DNA of 64,000 nucleotides from Candidatus Zhuqueibacterota bacterium (GTDB taxonomy: Bacteria; Zhuqueibacterota; Zhuqueibacteria; Zhuqueibacterales; Zhuqueibacteraceae): NCBI GenBank assembly GCA_022616415.1, contig JAKEEU010000105.1:29677-93676 (forward strand). The letters are read 5' to 3'. A program made the translations under genes and the position numbers. Numbering within the stretch: position 1 is the stretch's first letter; each line of letters opens with the position of its first letter. The notes under the pieces were generated by a model. That model made no database searches and had not been told where the DNA came from. It saw nothing but the letters and a program-made list of their open reading frames with translations. Positions 27,501-37,942 of the stretch are shown here, piece after piece.

Positions 27501-29519
27501 ATGATTCGCAACCGTTTTGCGCGAAGCGTATCGACGGCGGCTGTGATGTTGTTCGTCGCCGTCGCTGTTTATGCCCGGCAGCAAACCCTCACCCCCGAAA
27601 TAGTGGTCTCTCTCAAAACCGTTTCTTCCGTCACCATCGACCCAACCGGCAAAAACATCGCGTATACTCTCACCACCCCTCGAGGCGCCGATGAAGAGAC
27701 CGGCGGCCGCTACAGCGAGTTGTTCGTCATTCCCGCTGCCGGCGGCGCACCGCGGCAATTTACCTACAAGCCCAATAACGCTGGCTCGCCGCAGTGGGCG
27801 CCGGACGGCAAGTGGATTTATTTCACCTCGCTCCGCAAAGGGTTTGACGAGCAAACCGAAGTCTACCGCATTCCCGTCGATGGCGGCGAGGCCGAATTGG
27901 TGAGCAGGAGCAGCAACGGCGTGCGCCAATTCAAGCTTGCGCCGAACGGTGAATGGATCGCCTACACGATGACCGACGCCGCGACCGCTGCCGAAAAGAG
28001 CGCAGCCAGAAAAGGCAACGATGTGCAAACCGTTGACAAAAATTTCAAGCAGCACCGTTTGTACGTGCAAGCGGTCGGAAGCAGTGAGGCTAAATCCGTT
28101 TCCGGCGAGATGTCGGTGTGGGATTTTGAATGGTCGCCGGATGGGAGCCAGGTTGTCTTTCAAGCCAGCGCCACGCCGCGAACCGACGATTCGTATATGT
28201 TCAAAAAGCTTTATATGGGCTGGAGCAATGCCCACATGCCGCCGAAAGTTCTGACCGAAACCAAAGGCAAGCTCGGTAACATGGCGTGGTCGCCCGATGG
28301 GAAACAGATTGCATTTCTCGGCGGTGTTGATGAGAGTGACCCGACAAACGGCAGCATCTTCGTCGTTCCCGCCACCGGCGGTACGGCGAAAAATCTCTCA
28401 CAGAATTACGAAGGCACCGTGACATGGGTAGGCTGGTTGGATGCTACCACATTAATTTTTTCAGCCACCGAACGCAGCCACACCGCGTTGAAAACGATGT
28501 CCGTCAAGGACGGCGCGCTCAAACGAATGATCGACTCCGGTTATGGCATGTCCAGTATCTCGGTAACCGCAGACGGCAAAACTTTGGCGCTGGTAGCCAA
28601 TACGTACAAGCATCACAATGAGGTTTTCGTCTGCGCGCTCGTCACAAAGAAAGTGACCCGCCTCACCAACAGCAATCCGGAATTGGATAATCTGCGCTTT
28701 TCCGGCACCAAAGAAATTTCCTGGAAAGCCAAAGACGGCCTCGAAATCACCGGGCTGCTGATGTTGCCGCTGGATTATCAGCCCGGCACAAAATATCCGT
28801 GCATCGTGCAGGTTCATGGCGGGCCGGAGAGCGCGTATGTCGAGGGTTGGACGACCAGGTACGTGACGTGGAGCGAATTGCTGGCAGCGCGCGGCTACGT
28901 GGTGTTCAGCCCGAATTATCGCGGCAGCACCGGACGCGGCGTGGCGTACAGCAAGGCCGACCATCAAGATCTCGCCGGCAAAGAGTTTGACGACGTGATC
29001 GATGGCATCGATTTTCTCGTGCAACAGGGCCAAGTCGATCCCGAGCGCGTTGGCATCGGTGGATTCTCATACGGTGGTTATTTCTCGGCGTGGGCGGCGA
29101 CGCGCCACACCGAGCGCTTCAAAGCCGCGTCGATGGGCGCCGGTATTGCGAATTGGATTTCATTCACCGGCACCTCTGACATTCCCTACGAGAACTCGAT
29201 GGTGCATTGGAATCTCGAGGTTTTCAAGAATATGGAAAAGGCGTGGAGCCGCTCGCCGCTGGCGCACGTGGAAAAATCGCAAACGGCGCTGCTCATTTCG
29301 CACGGCGACAAAGACGACCGCGTGCCAATCGGCCAAGGTTGGGAGATTTATACCGCGATGAAGCTGCTCGGCAAAACCGTCGAATTTGACATTTACCCGC
29401 GCGAAGCGCACGGCTGGGCGGAGCGCAATCATCAGCTCTATTCGATCAAGCGCAATCTGGAGTGGTTTGAGAAATACGTCAGAGGCGGGGCAACGAGCAA
29501 GGCGAGCAGTTTGCCGTGA
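27501..29519 (+). CDS. S9-family prolyl oligopeptidase-type peptidase
   Basis: 672 residues with a signal peptide to about residue 25 (VAVAVYARQ), so exported. A WD40-like beta-propeller (about 40-400) with repeated SPDGKQIAF-type motifs precedes the alpha/beta hydrolase domain. The nucleophile is in GGFSYGGY (Ser about 523), the acid in HGDKDDRVP (about 602) and the base in REAHGWAERNH (His about 636). It probably degrades short peptides in the periplasm. The start has GGAGG upstream. The gene follows the Uma2 gene by 18 bp. Confidence 0.92.
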   Translation: MIRNRFARSVSTAAVMLFVAVAVYARQQTLTPEIVVSLKTVSSVTIDPTGKNIAYTLTTPRGADEETGGRYSELFVIPAAGGAPRQFTYKPNNAGSPQWAPDGKWIYFTSLRKGFDEQTEVYRIPVDGGEAELVSRSSNGVRQFKLAPNGEWIAYTMTDAATAAEKSAARKGNDVQTVDKNFKQHRLYVQAVGSSEAKSVSGEMSVWDFEWSPDGSQVVFQASATPRTDDSYMFKKLYMGWSNAHMPPKVLTETKGKLGNMAWSPDGKQIAFLGGVDESDPTNGSIFVVPATGGTAKNLSQNYEGTVTWVGWLDATTLIFSATERSHTALKTMSVKDGALKRMIDSGYGMSSISVTADGKTLALVANTYKHHNEVFVCALVTKKVTRLTNSNPELDNLRFSGTKEISWKAKDGLEITGLLMLPLDYQPGTKYPCIVQVHGGPESAYVEGWTTRYVTWSELLAARGYVVFSPNYRGSTGRGVAYSKADHQDLAGKEFDDVIDGIDFLVQQGQVDPERVGIGGFSYGGYFSAWAATRHTERFKAASMGAGIANWISFTGTSDIPYENSMVHWNLEVFKNMEKAWSRSPLAHVEKSQTALLISHGDKDDRVPIGQGWEIYTAMKLLGKTVEFDIYPREAHGWAERNHQLYSIKRNLEWFEKYVRGGATSKASSLP

Positions 29520-29540
29520 AGTTCTTTATTTTTGGGATAA

Positions 29541-29576
29541 AAAAAGCCGAAGAGAATTTATTCTTCGGCTTTTTCT
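29541..29576 (+). terminator. Rho-independent terminator
   Basis: A 13-bp perfect stem (29541-29553 with 29562-29574, core AGCCGAAGA/TCTTCGGCT) with an A-run before and T-run after. It follows the S9 peptidase stop by about 20 bp. The symmetric A/T runs could stop transcripts from both sides. Confidence 0.85.
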
Positions 29577-29625
29577 TTTCAGATATTTTATACAGGTGTT
29601 GGTGTCAAGCAAATACATCATTGCA
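29577..29625 (-). pseudogene. N-terminal remnant of a VapC-type PIN toxin
   Basis: On the minus strand ATGATG at about 29622 reads MMYLLDTNTCIKYLK, the typical start of VapC (LLDTN with the first catalytic aspartate). It is cut off within about 15 residues by the terminator region. An upstream frame ending in AMQ with TGA overlapping the ATG might be the tail of its antitoxin. Confidence 0.35.
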
Positions 29626-29648
29626 TGGCCTCTCGAATTTCATTATGG

Positions 29649-29843
29649 CTACGCTTTTTGGCCTCGAGGCCGATCCCCTCGAAAGTGGTGGAGCAGTTCC
29701 TGAAAAACTCCGGAATCCGCGCACGCTTCCATCTCACCTCTTCCAATCGATTCCAGAAAATTCAATGCTCTGCTTCGAAAAGGCGACTCCTTGCCTGTGG
29801 CATAGATAATAATGTTCGCATCTACAAAAACCAACTCAGTCAA
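29649..29843 (-). pseudogene. Truncated PIN-domain toxin
   Basis: Only 64 residues (PIN toxins are about 130). FVDANIIIYATGKESPFRSRAL holds the first catalytic aspartate, and EACADSGVFQELLHHF the second acidic residue. The reading then breaks at 29665 into a short out-of-family tail. It overlaps the antitoxin gene by 8 bp. Later acidic residues of the PIN site are missing, so it is probably inactive. Confidence 0.6.
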
Positions 29844-30093
29844 AGAAGGTCTCCTCGTAATCTTTTTCCATCTCTTGCCAAGTCTTAAACGGGAAATCGG
29901 CTCGTTTCATTTCTTCAACAATTCCAAGCTTTTCGGCTTGCCGCTGACGTTTGGCAACACGAGAGTTGATTGCATACTGTTGCTGCACCGCTGCTCGCAC
30001 CAACGCACTAACAGAAGTTTTCTGCGCTTTTGCTAATTTCTCCAAGGCAAGCAACAAATCCGATGGGAAAAGAACCGTGGTCTTTCTGGTCAT
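29836..30093 (-). CDS. RHH-type antitoxin of the truncated PIN toxin
   Basis: 85 residues from MTRKTTVLFPSDLL. A ribbon-helix-helix DNA-binding start is followed by a charged helical tail (AAVQQQYAINSRVAKRQRQA). The gene overlaps the PIN gene by 8 bp. The antitoxin may persist as an autorepressor although the toxin is truncated. Confidence 0.65.
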   Translation of the reverse strand: MTRKTTVLFPSDLLLALEKLAKAQKTSVSALVRAAVQQQYAINSRVAKRQRQAEKLGIVEEMKRADFPFKTWQEMEKDYEETFFD

Positions 30094-30308
30094 GCTGGCT
30101 TTGGTTAATTGGCCATTTTGCACTTTGCACCTCCGAAAATTCAAACTTTCTCATAAGCTATTATTAGTTGTCTAAATGTAGCAAAAGCAACCAGTCTTCG
30201 CAAGCAAAAAAAAAAACAGGCCTAGGATAAGGAAGTTTTAGGGACTGGCACTTTTTCTCTCAATACTTGTCCAGCCCCTATACTCTAAACTAAAAACAAA
30301 CGTTATTT

Positions 30309-31613
<1,305 letters not shown>

Positions 31614-31638
31614 TCAATTCTACTGATGAAAAAATTTT

Positions 31639-31702
31639 CCAACGGATAGAAACAACGCAACAGATATAATTTTTTATCCGTTGCGTTGTTTCTATCCGTT
31701 GG
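31639..31702. terminator. 27-bp hairpin with CAACGGAT arms (copy 1)
   Basis: Arms 31639-31665 and 31676-31702 pair with one mismatch around a 10-nt AT loop. The outer arm CCAACGGATAGA is shared with the hairpin at 48115-48177, while the inner arm differs but still pairs. It lies between metK and ahcY and may terminate metK transcripts. Confidence 0.65.
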
Positions 31703-31737
31703 GCGCTTTCATCAGTTGTCAAAAACTTGCAAAGAAC

Positions 31738-32871
31738 CTATCTTGCCAAATCCTCCGCCTTCTCCAATTTCTCCCAGGTGAAGCCCTCCTCGTCGCGGCC
31801 GAAGTGGCCATAGGCCGCGGTGGCCTTGTAAATCGGGCGGCGCAGATTGAAATACTCGATGATCGCTTTCGGCGTCAGGTCCCAATTTTTGCGGATCACT
31901 TTTTCGATTTCCTCATTCGGCATCGCGCCGGTGCCAAACGTATCGACTGAAATTGAAACCGGCTCGGCCACGCCGATGGCATACGCGACTTGCACTTCGC
32001 AGCGCTCGGCCAATTTCGCGGCGACGATATTTTTGGCGACGTGGCGCATGGCATACGCGCCGGAGCGATCCACCTTCGTCGGGTCTTTGCCGGAGAAGGC
32101 GCCGCCGCCGTGCCGGCCCATGCCGCCATAACTATCGACAATAATTTTACGGCCGGTGAGGCCGGTGTCGCCTTGCGGACCGCCGACCACGAAACGTCCG
32201 GTCGGGTTGATGTGATAAACCATCTTGCGATCATCGATCATATCAGGCGGAACGACCGCTTTGATAACTTTGTCAATCACGTCCTGGCGAATCTGTTCTT
32301 GGGTGACATCCGGATCGTGTTGAGTGGAAATGACGACGTTCTCAACGGCGCGGGGCTTGCCGTCGACGTAACGCACGGAAACTTGCGACTTGCCGTCGGG
32401 GCGCAGATAAGAGACGAGTTTTTGCTTGCGGACTTCGGCCAGGCGGCGCGCCAGCTTGTGCGCCAGCATGATCGGCATCGGCATGAACTCTTTGGTCTCG
32501 TTGGTGGCGTAACCGAACATCATGCCTTGATCGCCGGCGCCGGCGCGGTCCACGCCCATCGCGATGTCGGGCGACTGCTTGTTGATCGAAGTCAGCACGG
32601 AGCAGGTGAGATAATCGTAGCCATAGCTGGCATCGACATAGCCGATGTCTTTGATCGTCTGGCGCACCAGCGCTGGAATATCCACGTAACAGTCGGTGGT
32701 GATTTCGCCGCCCACAATGGCGATTCCGGTCATGACGAAGGTTTCGCAGGCGACGCGGCCGCGCGGATCTTGGGCAAAAATCGCATCGAGCACCGCATCG
32801 GAAATTTGATCCGCGATTTTATCGGGATGACCCTCGGTGACGGATTCGGAGGTGAATAGCATCGAAGCCAT
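31738..32871 (-). CDS. metK: S-adenosylmethionine synthase
   Basis: Makes SAM from methionine and ATP. 377 residues from MASMLFTSE (AAGGAGAG six bases upstream). The N-terminus has [32 protein letters not shown] and [16 protein letters not shown] are the ATP and phosphate-loop signatures. Length and motifs match the bacterial enzyme. It is separated from ahcY by a hairpin element. No SAM riboswitch was seen upstream. Confidence 0.96.
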   Translation of the reverse strand: MASMLFTSESVTEGHPDKIADQISDAVLDAIFAQDPRGRVACETFVMTGIAIVGGEITTDCYVDIPALVRQTIKDIGYVDASYGYDYLTCSVLTSINKQSPDIAMGVDRAGAGDQGMMFGYATNETKEFMPMPIMLAHKLARRLAEVRKQKLVSYLRPDGKSQVSVRYVDGKPRAVENVVISTQHDPDVTQEQIRQDVIDKVIKAVVPPDMIDDRKMVYHINPTGRFVVGGPQGDTGLTGRKIIVDSYGGMGRHGGGAFSGKDPTKVDRSGAYAMRHVAKNIVAAKLAERCEVQVAYAIGVAEPVSISVDTFGTGAMPNEEIEKVIRKNWDLTPKAIIEYFNLRRPIYKATAAYGHFGRDEEGFTWEKLEKAEDLAR

Positions 32872-32958
32872 AAGGCTCTCCTTAAATGATTTGCTCAAAA
32901 GTGAAAATTGCTGCGGTTCGAGATACTACGGCTAGTATGGTGTTACTTTAATTTTTGC

Positions 32959-33015
32959 AGTCTCGACCCCTTGTGGGTCGCTGTTTTCAATAGCTGCCCA
33001 CAAGGGCCAGGGACT
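32959..33015. repeat. Dispersed palindromic repeat, copy 2
   Basis: AGTCTCGACCCCTTGTGGG and CCCACAAGGGCCAGGGACT form imperfect terminal inverted repeats. It is related to 12905-12984 and lies between metK and the isomerase gene. Confidence 0.6.
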
Positions 33016-33048
33016 ACATAATTCATGGTAACAGTGTACTTAGGGTTG

Positions 33049-34152
33049 TCACGCCGGTTGCACTTTTGCCAATCGATTTTTCAAATACTCGATCTTTTCC
33101 ACCGGGGTGGGATCGATGCCGTTGAGCACGGCCTCATAAACACTCGCGCCGTCTCCCAAAAAGATGAGCGAAAAGAATCGCGCCAACAGCGATTGCCCCT
33201 CGCTCGCCGCTTCGATGACCGGAACGCCGGTTCGCTCGATCAGCTCGCGTGTCAAATCCATCCGCGTCTGTGCTTGGAGATGAATCTCGTTTGGCGCCGC
33301 CTGGCGATCGCGCAAATAAATCACCTGAAAACGCTGATCCATCTCCCGGCGCTGGCCCCAGCCCACCAGCTCGTTGTGATTCATCTCCGGAAAAACATTG
33401 TGCCAGGCCAGCGTCTCGGCATTTTCACAAAATTGTTCCTTCCAGCGCCAGGCCACGGCTTCGTAAATTTCCGGCGCATAAATCAACGGCAGCCTTTCCC
33501 GCAACGCCAGCGCGAGCCGTTTGGCGGCATTTTGCGGCGCCCCGTTTTCAGGATGATATCGCCGGCCAAGTTGCTCCAACAAAGCGACTGTTTCTTTTAT
33601 ATCCGCTTCCGGGCTTGGAATGAAACGGCAAGCGTACAACGTTTGCAATAGCGGCATGAAAAGATGAACCAACGCCGAGCGCGGCGGAAATCCGAGCGGC
33701 GGAGAAAACGTAGGCAATCCTTTAGCCGCGGCCATGCTGCCGATCTTGCCGCCGGAGGTGATGCAAACGATCTGTGCTTCACGCCGCAGCGCTTGCTCGA
33801 ACATCGACAGCGTCTCCTCCGTATTGCCGGAGTAGCTCGAAACGATCACCAGCGAATGGCGATCGACAAAATTCGGCAGATGATATGAGCGGCACACCGA
33901 GAGCGGGACCGGGAGTTGATTATAGGTGAGGCTCTTCGCCAGCTCGCCGCTGATGGCCGAGCCGCCCATGCCGGCAACCACGATATTTTGAATCCGGCTC
34001 GCGTTCAATTCGAGCCGCACGGATTGCGCGCGCTGCAGCGCTTCGAGAAAATGCTGCGGCATGCTCAAAACCCGGCCGAGCATATCCGCGCGATCGATTT
34101 TCGCGATCATTTCGCGCGTCAAATTTTCGTTCATTACACTTTGATTTTCCAT
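33049..34152 (-). CDS. Bifunctional phosphoglucose/phosphomannose isomerase
   Basis: Interconverts glucose-6-P or mannose-6-P with fructose-6-P. About 367 residues. VVAGMGGSAISGEL is the first SIS phosphosugar loop, VIVSSYSGNTEETLS the second, and the family's conserved HNELVGW segment is present (NHNELVGWGQ). It matches the archaeal-type PGI/PMI SIS family. The start could also be 34134. No ribosome site decides between them. Confidence 0.88.
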   Translation of the reverse strand: MENQSVMNENLTREMIAKIDRADMLGRVLSMPQHFLEALQRAQSVRLELNASRIQNIVVAGMGGSAISGELAKSLTYNQLPVPLSVCRSYHLPNFVDRHSLVIVSSYSGNTEETLSMFEQALRREAQIVCITSGGKIGSMAAAKGLPTFSPPLGFPPRSALVHLFMPLLQTLYACRFIPSPEADIKETVALLEQLGRRYHPENGAPQNAAKRLALALRERLPLIYAPEIYEAVAWRWKEQFCENAETLAWHNVFPEMNHNELVGWGQRREMDQRFQVIYLRDRQAAPNEIHLQAQTRMDLTRELIERTGVPVIEAASEGQSLLARFFSLIFLGDGASVYEAVLNGIDPTPVEKIEYLKNRLAKVQPA

Positions 34153-34164
34153 ATAAAAACCCAA

Positions 34165-34210
34165 AACCCCGACTGCGTCCGTAGGCTACGCCCGCAGGGA
34201 TTTTCCTTAA
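34165..34210. repeat. Dispersed GACTGCGTCCGTAGG repeat
   Basis: CCCGACTGCGTCCGTAGG followed by CTACGCCCGCAGG and GATTTTC. Close copies lie at 26721-26752. Partial forms are at 3645-3660 (CTACGCCCGTAGG), 12961-12975 and 51712-51745. It lies between genes and may form a short hairpin (CCGTAGGCTACG). Confidence 0.5.
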
Positions 34211-34235
34211 TAATCACATGATATTAAATTCGGGG

Positions 34236-36017
34236 TTATAAAGCCACGTCCTTAAATCGTCGCCGCATGTATTGCCGCATGAAATCGATGATTTCTTTGG
34301 CGGTGGAAAAATTCAAAACTTTTTGCGCCAGCTTTTCCGCGTCGTGAAAATCAGTGTAGCGAATGATTTTTTTGATTTCCGGCACGTCGACCGGGCTGAC
34401 GCTCAATTCGTCGATCTTCATGCCGACCAGGAGCACGGTCGCCAGCCGGTCGGCGGCCATCTCGCCGCACATGCCGACCCAAATGCCCTTGCTGTGGCCG
34501 GCGTCGATCACGTTTTTGATTACCCGCAGCACCGCCGGGTGCAGATTCTCGAACAGATGCGCGATGCGTTCGTTGCCGCGGTCGACGGCCAGCAAATATT
34601 GTACGAGATCGTTGGTGCCGATGCTCAAAAAATCCACGCGCTCGGCAATGGCGTCGGCCAGCAGCGCCGCCGAAGGAATTTCGATCATCACCCCAACTTC
34701 GGTATCGGGCTCGAAAGCCTGGCCCTGTTTGCGCAATTGGCGTTTCGTCTTCTCAATCAGTGCCAGTGCTTCATCCAGTTGCTCGATTCCCGAAATCATT
34801 GGCAGCAAAATTCTCGCGTTGCCGCGGGTGTTGGCGCGCAGAATGGCTTTGATTTGCGCGATAAATATTTCCGGGCGCTCGAGGCTGATGCGTATCGCGC
34901 GCCAGCCCAGCATCGGGTTGGCTTCGGGCGGAATGTCGATGCACTGCGGACTCTTGTCGCCGCCGACGTCCATGGTGCGAATGATCACCGGATGCGGCTT
35001 GACCGCAGCCGCAATTCGAGCGTACTCTTGGAATTGCTCTTCCTCGTCGGGCAGGCAATCGCGGCCGAGATATAAATACTCGGTTCGCAGCAGCCCGACG
35101 CCGGCGGCGCCGTGCGCCAACACGTCTTCAACTTCATCGGCATATTCGAGATTGGCGGCCAGCGTGAGATCGCGATTATCGATCGTGCGCGCCGGCAGGT
35201 CGCGCAGATGGTCGAGTTTTTTGACTGCGGCGAGCCATTTGTTGCGCCTGGCCCGATATTGCGCCGACGTGGCTTTGTCCGGATTTACCAGCACCACGCC
35301 GTTGTTGCCGTCGACGATCACCCGATCGGCGTTTTTGATCGCGCCGGTGATTTCACGCAAGCCGACGACCGCGGGAACGCGATAAGCGCGCGCCAAAAGC
35401 GCGGCGTGGGAAGTCTTGCCGCCGAGATCGGTGGCGACGCCCTTTATTTTATGGCGATTCAGCGTGAGCGCGACCGAGGTGGTGAGATCGTGCGACACGA
35501 CGATCACCGCGTCTTCCGCTTGATTAAGAAGCTGGCGGCGGTCGCCGTTGAGCCGGCGGATGACCTTGTGTTTGATTTCGTGCAGCTCGTCGGCGATTTC
35601 GGCGAAGTGGCCGCCGCGCTTGCGGAGCTGCTCGGCGTATTGGTCAATGCGCTCTTGAAAAGCATAATCCGCATTCACCAGCTCGTTGCGGATCATCGCG
35701 TTAACTTCGCCGATGAAATACTCGTCATCCAAAACCATGCGATGGACTTCGGCAATGCGCTCTTGATCCTGCGCCGATTCGCTGCCCGCCTGAGCACTGT
35801 TCTCTATCAACTCTTGCTGCGTGGTTTCGAGAATAGCCTTCAGTTTGTCGATTTCTTGCGGAACTTCCGCCGCCGTGATCGTCCGGCGCTCTGCCGTGAC
35901 CCGATCGTCCGCAAGAACGAAAGCGCTCCCCATGGCTATCCCCGGGGAGGCAGCCACGCCGTGCAAAATCGTTTGCGCTTTGAGTTCCTGCTTTTTTTTC
36001 GGCACTGCGTCAAACAC
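34236..36017 (-). CDS. ptsI: PTS enzyme I (phosphoenolpyruvate-protein phosphotransferase)
   Basis: Transfers phosphate from PEP to HPr. About 593 residues from a GTG at 36017, with AAAGGA six bases upstream and a 28-bp gap from ptsH; a longer frame into ptsH is unlikely to be used. The phospho-histidine loop is DLGGKTSHAALLAR. The PEP-binding barrel shows LLRTEYLYLGR, DVGGDKSPQC, LPMISGIEQLDEAL and GTNDLVQYLLAVDRGN. The catalytic cysteine is in VGMCGEMAAD. No sugar permease is near, so the PTS here may be regulatory. Confidence 0.93.
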   Translation of the reverse strand: MFDAVPKKKQELKAQTILHGVAASPGIAMGSAFVLADDRVTAERRTITAAEVPQEIDKLKAILETTQQELIENSAQAGSESAQDQERIAEVHRMVLDDEYFIGEVNAMIRNELVNADYAFQERIDQYAEQLRKRGGHFAEIADELHEIKHKVIRRLNGDRRQLLNQAEDAVIVVSHDLTTSVALTLNRHKIKGVATDLGGKTSHAALLARAYRVPAVVGLREITGAIKNADRVIVDGNNGVVLVNPDKATSAQYRARRNKWLAAVKKLDHLRDLPARTIDNRDLTLAANLEYADEVEDVLAHGAAGVGLLRTEYLYLGRDCLPDEEEQFQEYARIAAAVKPHPVIIRTMDVGGDKSPQCIDIPPEANPMLGWRAIRISLERPEIFIAQIKAILRANTRGNARILLPMISGIEQLDEALALIEKTKRQLRKQGQAFEPDTEVGVMIEIPSAALLADAIAERVDFLSIGTNDLVQYLLAVDRGNERIAHLFENLHPAVLRVIKNVIDAGHSKGIWVGMCGEMAADRLATVLLVGMKIDELSVSPVDVPEIKKIIRYTDFHDAEKLAQKVLNFSTAKEIIDFMRQYMRRRFKDVAL

Positions 36018-36045
36018 GGGATGTCCTTTGCGAACGTTGGTTACT

Positions 36046-36312
36046 TTAGTTTTCTCCAAACTTGCTCTCAAAAAGCTCGACAATTGCAGCCAGGGCCTGC
36101 TCTTCATCGGCGCCGTTGGCGGAAATCGTCAGCTCGGTTTCCATGGCCGCAGCCAGCATCATCACGCCCATGATGCTCTTGCCGTTGACGATCTGGTCGT
36201 CGCGCTTGATATGAATATCGGATTTGAAGGTCGAGGCTTTTTGCACCAGCTTGGAAGACGGGCGGGCGTGCAGACCCATCTTGTTGCGCACGGCCACTTT
36301 TTTTTCGACCAT
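36046..36312 (-). CDS. ptsH: HPr phosphocarrier protein
   Basis: 88 residues. The phospho-histidine is in NKMGLHARPSSKLV. A regulatory serine motif (GKSIMGVMML) is present, suggesting HPr kinase control. It is followed by ptsI and preceded by the end of a polyprenyl synthase fragment that touches its start codon. Confidence 0.94.
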   Translation of the reverse strand: MVEKKVAVRNKMGLHARPSSKLVQKASTFKSDIHIKRDDQIVNGKSIMGVMMLAAAMETELTISANGADEEQALAAIVELFESKFGEN

Positions 36313-36791
36313 TAGGCTTTCCGCTTCAAAATCATTTCGACCAGCTCACGCAGCGCCGCGGCGTCGATCGCCGGCTCGAGCTGCGCCAGACAATGGCGGG
36401 CTTTCTGCAGATGATTGCCCACCGCGGCCTCGGCGGCAGCGATGGCGCCGGCGGTGTGAAAAATCTGCCGCACTGCGAAAATATCGGCTTTGGCAATGGC
36501 CGGTTTTTGAAAAAATTTTTTCAGGCTGTCGCGATCGCGAGCGCCGCCGTGCGTCATGACGTGAACGTACAAAAACGTCCGTTTGCGGCGCTTGACGTCG
36601 CTGCCAAAATCTTTGCCGAGAATGTCTTGCGAGACCGTGATGTCGAGCAAATCATCCTGAATCTGAAAGGCCAGGCCGAGATGCTCGCCGAATTGGCGGA
36701 ACAGCTTCACTTGCGTTTCGGTTGCCGCGGCAACCAGCGCCCCCATCTCGGTGCAGAGGGACAACAAGCGCGCCGTCTTCCGCATGATCAT
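36312..36791 (-). pseudogene. 3' half of a resident polyprenyl synthase gene
   Basis: 160 residues matching only the C-terminal half of a trans-isoprenyl diphosphate synthase: RKTARLLSLCTEMGALVA, FGEHLGLAFQIQDDLLDI (second Asp-rich motif QDDLLD) and KRRKRTFLYVH. The first Asp-rich motif and the N-terminal half are missing. Homology stops sharply at about 36790, where AT-rich DNA begins. Its GC matches the neighbours, unlike the intact synthase at 37943. It ends on the ptsH start codon. Confidence 0.8.
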
Positions 36792-36799
36792 ACAGAAAA

Positions 36800-37821
36800 T
36801 CAGTTTCCAATTCCAAATTCTGTCAAAATCTCATCTGCTGATCTCAAAGGTTGATAATGTGTTTTTAACATTCTTATTAAAATGAATGCAATCTTTTCAT
36901 TTTCCTGTGATATAGAAACAGCATCTTCTCCACCCAGTATCCAAATTGCATATCTATTATCTCCCACAATCATTGGGCCGGAAACAGGAATGTCCATGAT
37001 ATTAAATTTGAAACGAAAGCCCGTTTTTCCTCGATATTCTTAAAATGATGCAATCTTTCAGTCAATTTCTCAATATACTGCTTATTCATTATCAAAGATT
37101 TCTCCACCAACTCAGTTTTAGTCGCATTTCCTGAAAATAAGTACATCAGTTCCTTGTCACATTGTTTATAATTTTCGTTTATCCATTTTTCCAGTGTTTC
37201 AAGAAACCCTCTTTCGTAAGCATATTGGCCCTCAGGGCTCGAAAGATAGTTTCGTGGGCCGAGAAAAAGGGTCGGGGTTCTCTGATATAAATACAATCGG
37301 TTTTGAGTAAATCGTATTATTGATGTCGCTAGTTCATACATCTCCTCTTTAGAAAGAGTGTGGACTGGGTCTTTATAGAATTTGCTAATTTCGTTTAGAA
37401 CGCTATCTCTGAGAACGTTTCTAAGTTGAGAGATGCCTCGAAATTTCTTGAAGATAGTATTTTTGAAGTAAAGTCCTTTCTTGTTTGAAATCAAGTCATC
37501 GATAAAAGCTTCCAGTTTTTCATCGCGATGTTCAGTGCCTTCCAAGCTTTTTAGAAAAATAAGTATTGGTTTACTTCTCTTAACTGCTTCATGATATTCT
37601 TCCAAAACAGCGGGGCTTAATGACTTCCACAATATTAAAATGAAAATGTCACAATCCTTTACTCCCTCAAGATACGCTTCTTGAGGAGACTCGTTGAGAG
37701 ACGGAAAAATTTCAAATAGAACAGGCTGCAGACTCAGGTCTGTAAGAACCTCGGTGGCTATTTCGCGTTCATATTCCAACTCAAACATTGATGAGCTTAT
37801 GAAAGCCCTTATTCTTCTCAT
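36800..37821 (-). pseudogene. DUF4062 protein gene with a single frameshift
   Basis: The first frame (37821 to about 37025) carries a DUF4062 domain: RRIRAFISSSMFELEYERE, PQEAYLEGVKDCDIFILILW and EEYHEAVKRSKPILIFLKS. Near 37020 the frame runs into nonsense, but adding one G in the GGG run restores GFRFKFNIMDIPVSGPMIVG, which continues to GIGN at 36800. The whole would be about 340 residues. DUF4062 proteins are TIR-like and often sit in NTPase-based conflict systems. Low GC marks the gene as foreign. A sequencing error is possible. Confidence 0.7.
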
Positions 37822-37942
37822 TGGATTCAGTTCCTCCTCTTTGAAATAGACATTAACAATTCAGACGGCGCTTTTTTGGCAAAATTGGCTCTTTCAAGTT
37901 TGGTTTTGTGATAACTTAAAACCATGAGGATTCCATTTCATC

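Noticed and set aside
32872..33048. SAM riboswitch before metK
   Set aside because: No conserved SAM-I/II/III core was seen; the region holds a dispersed palindromic repeat.
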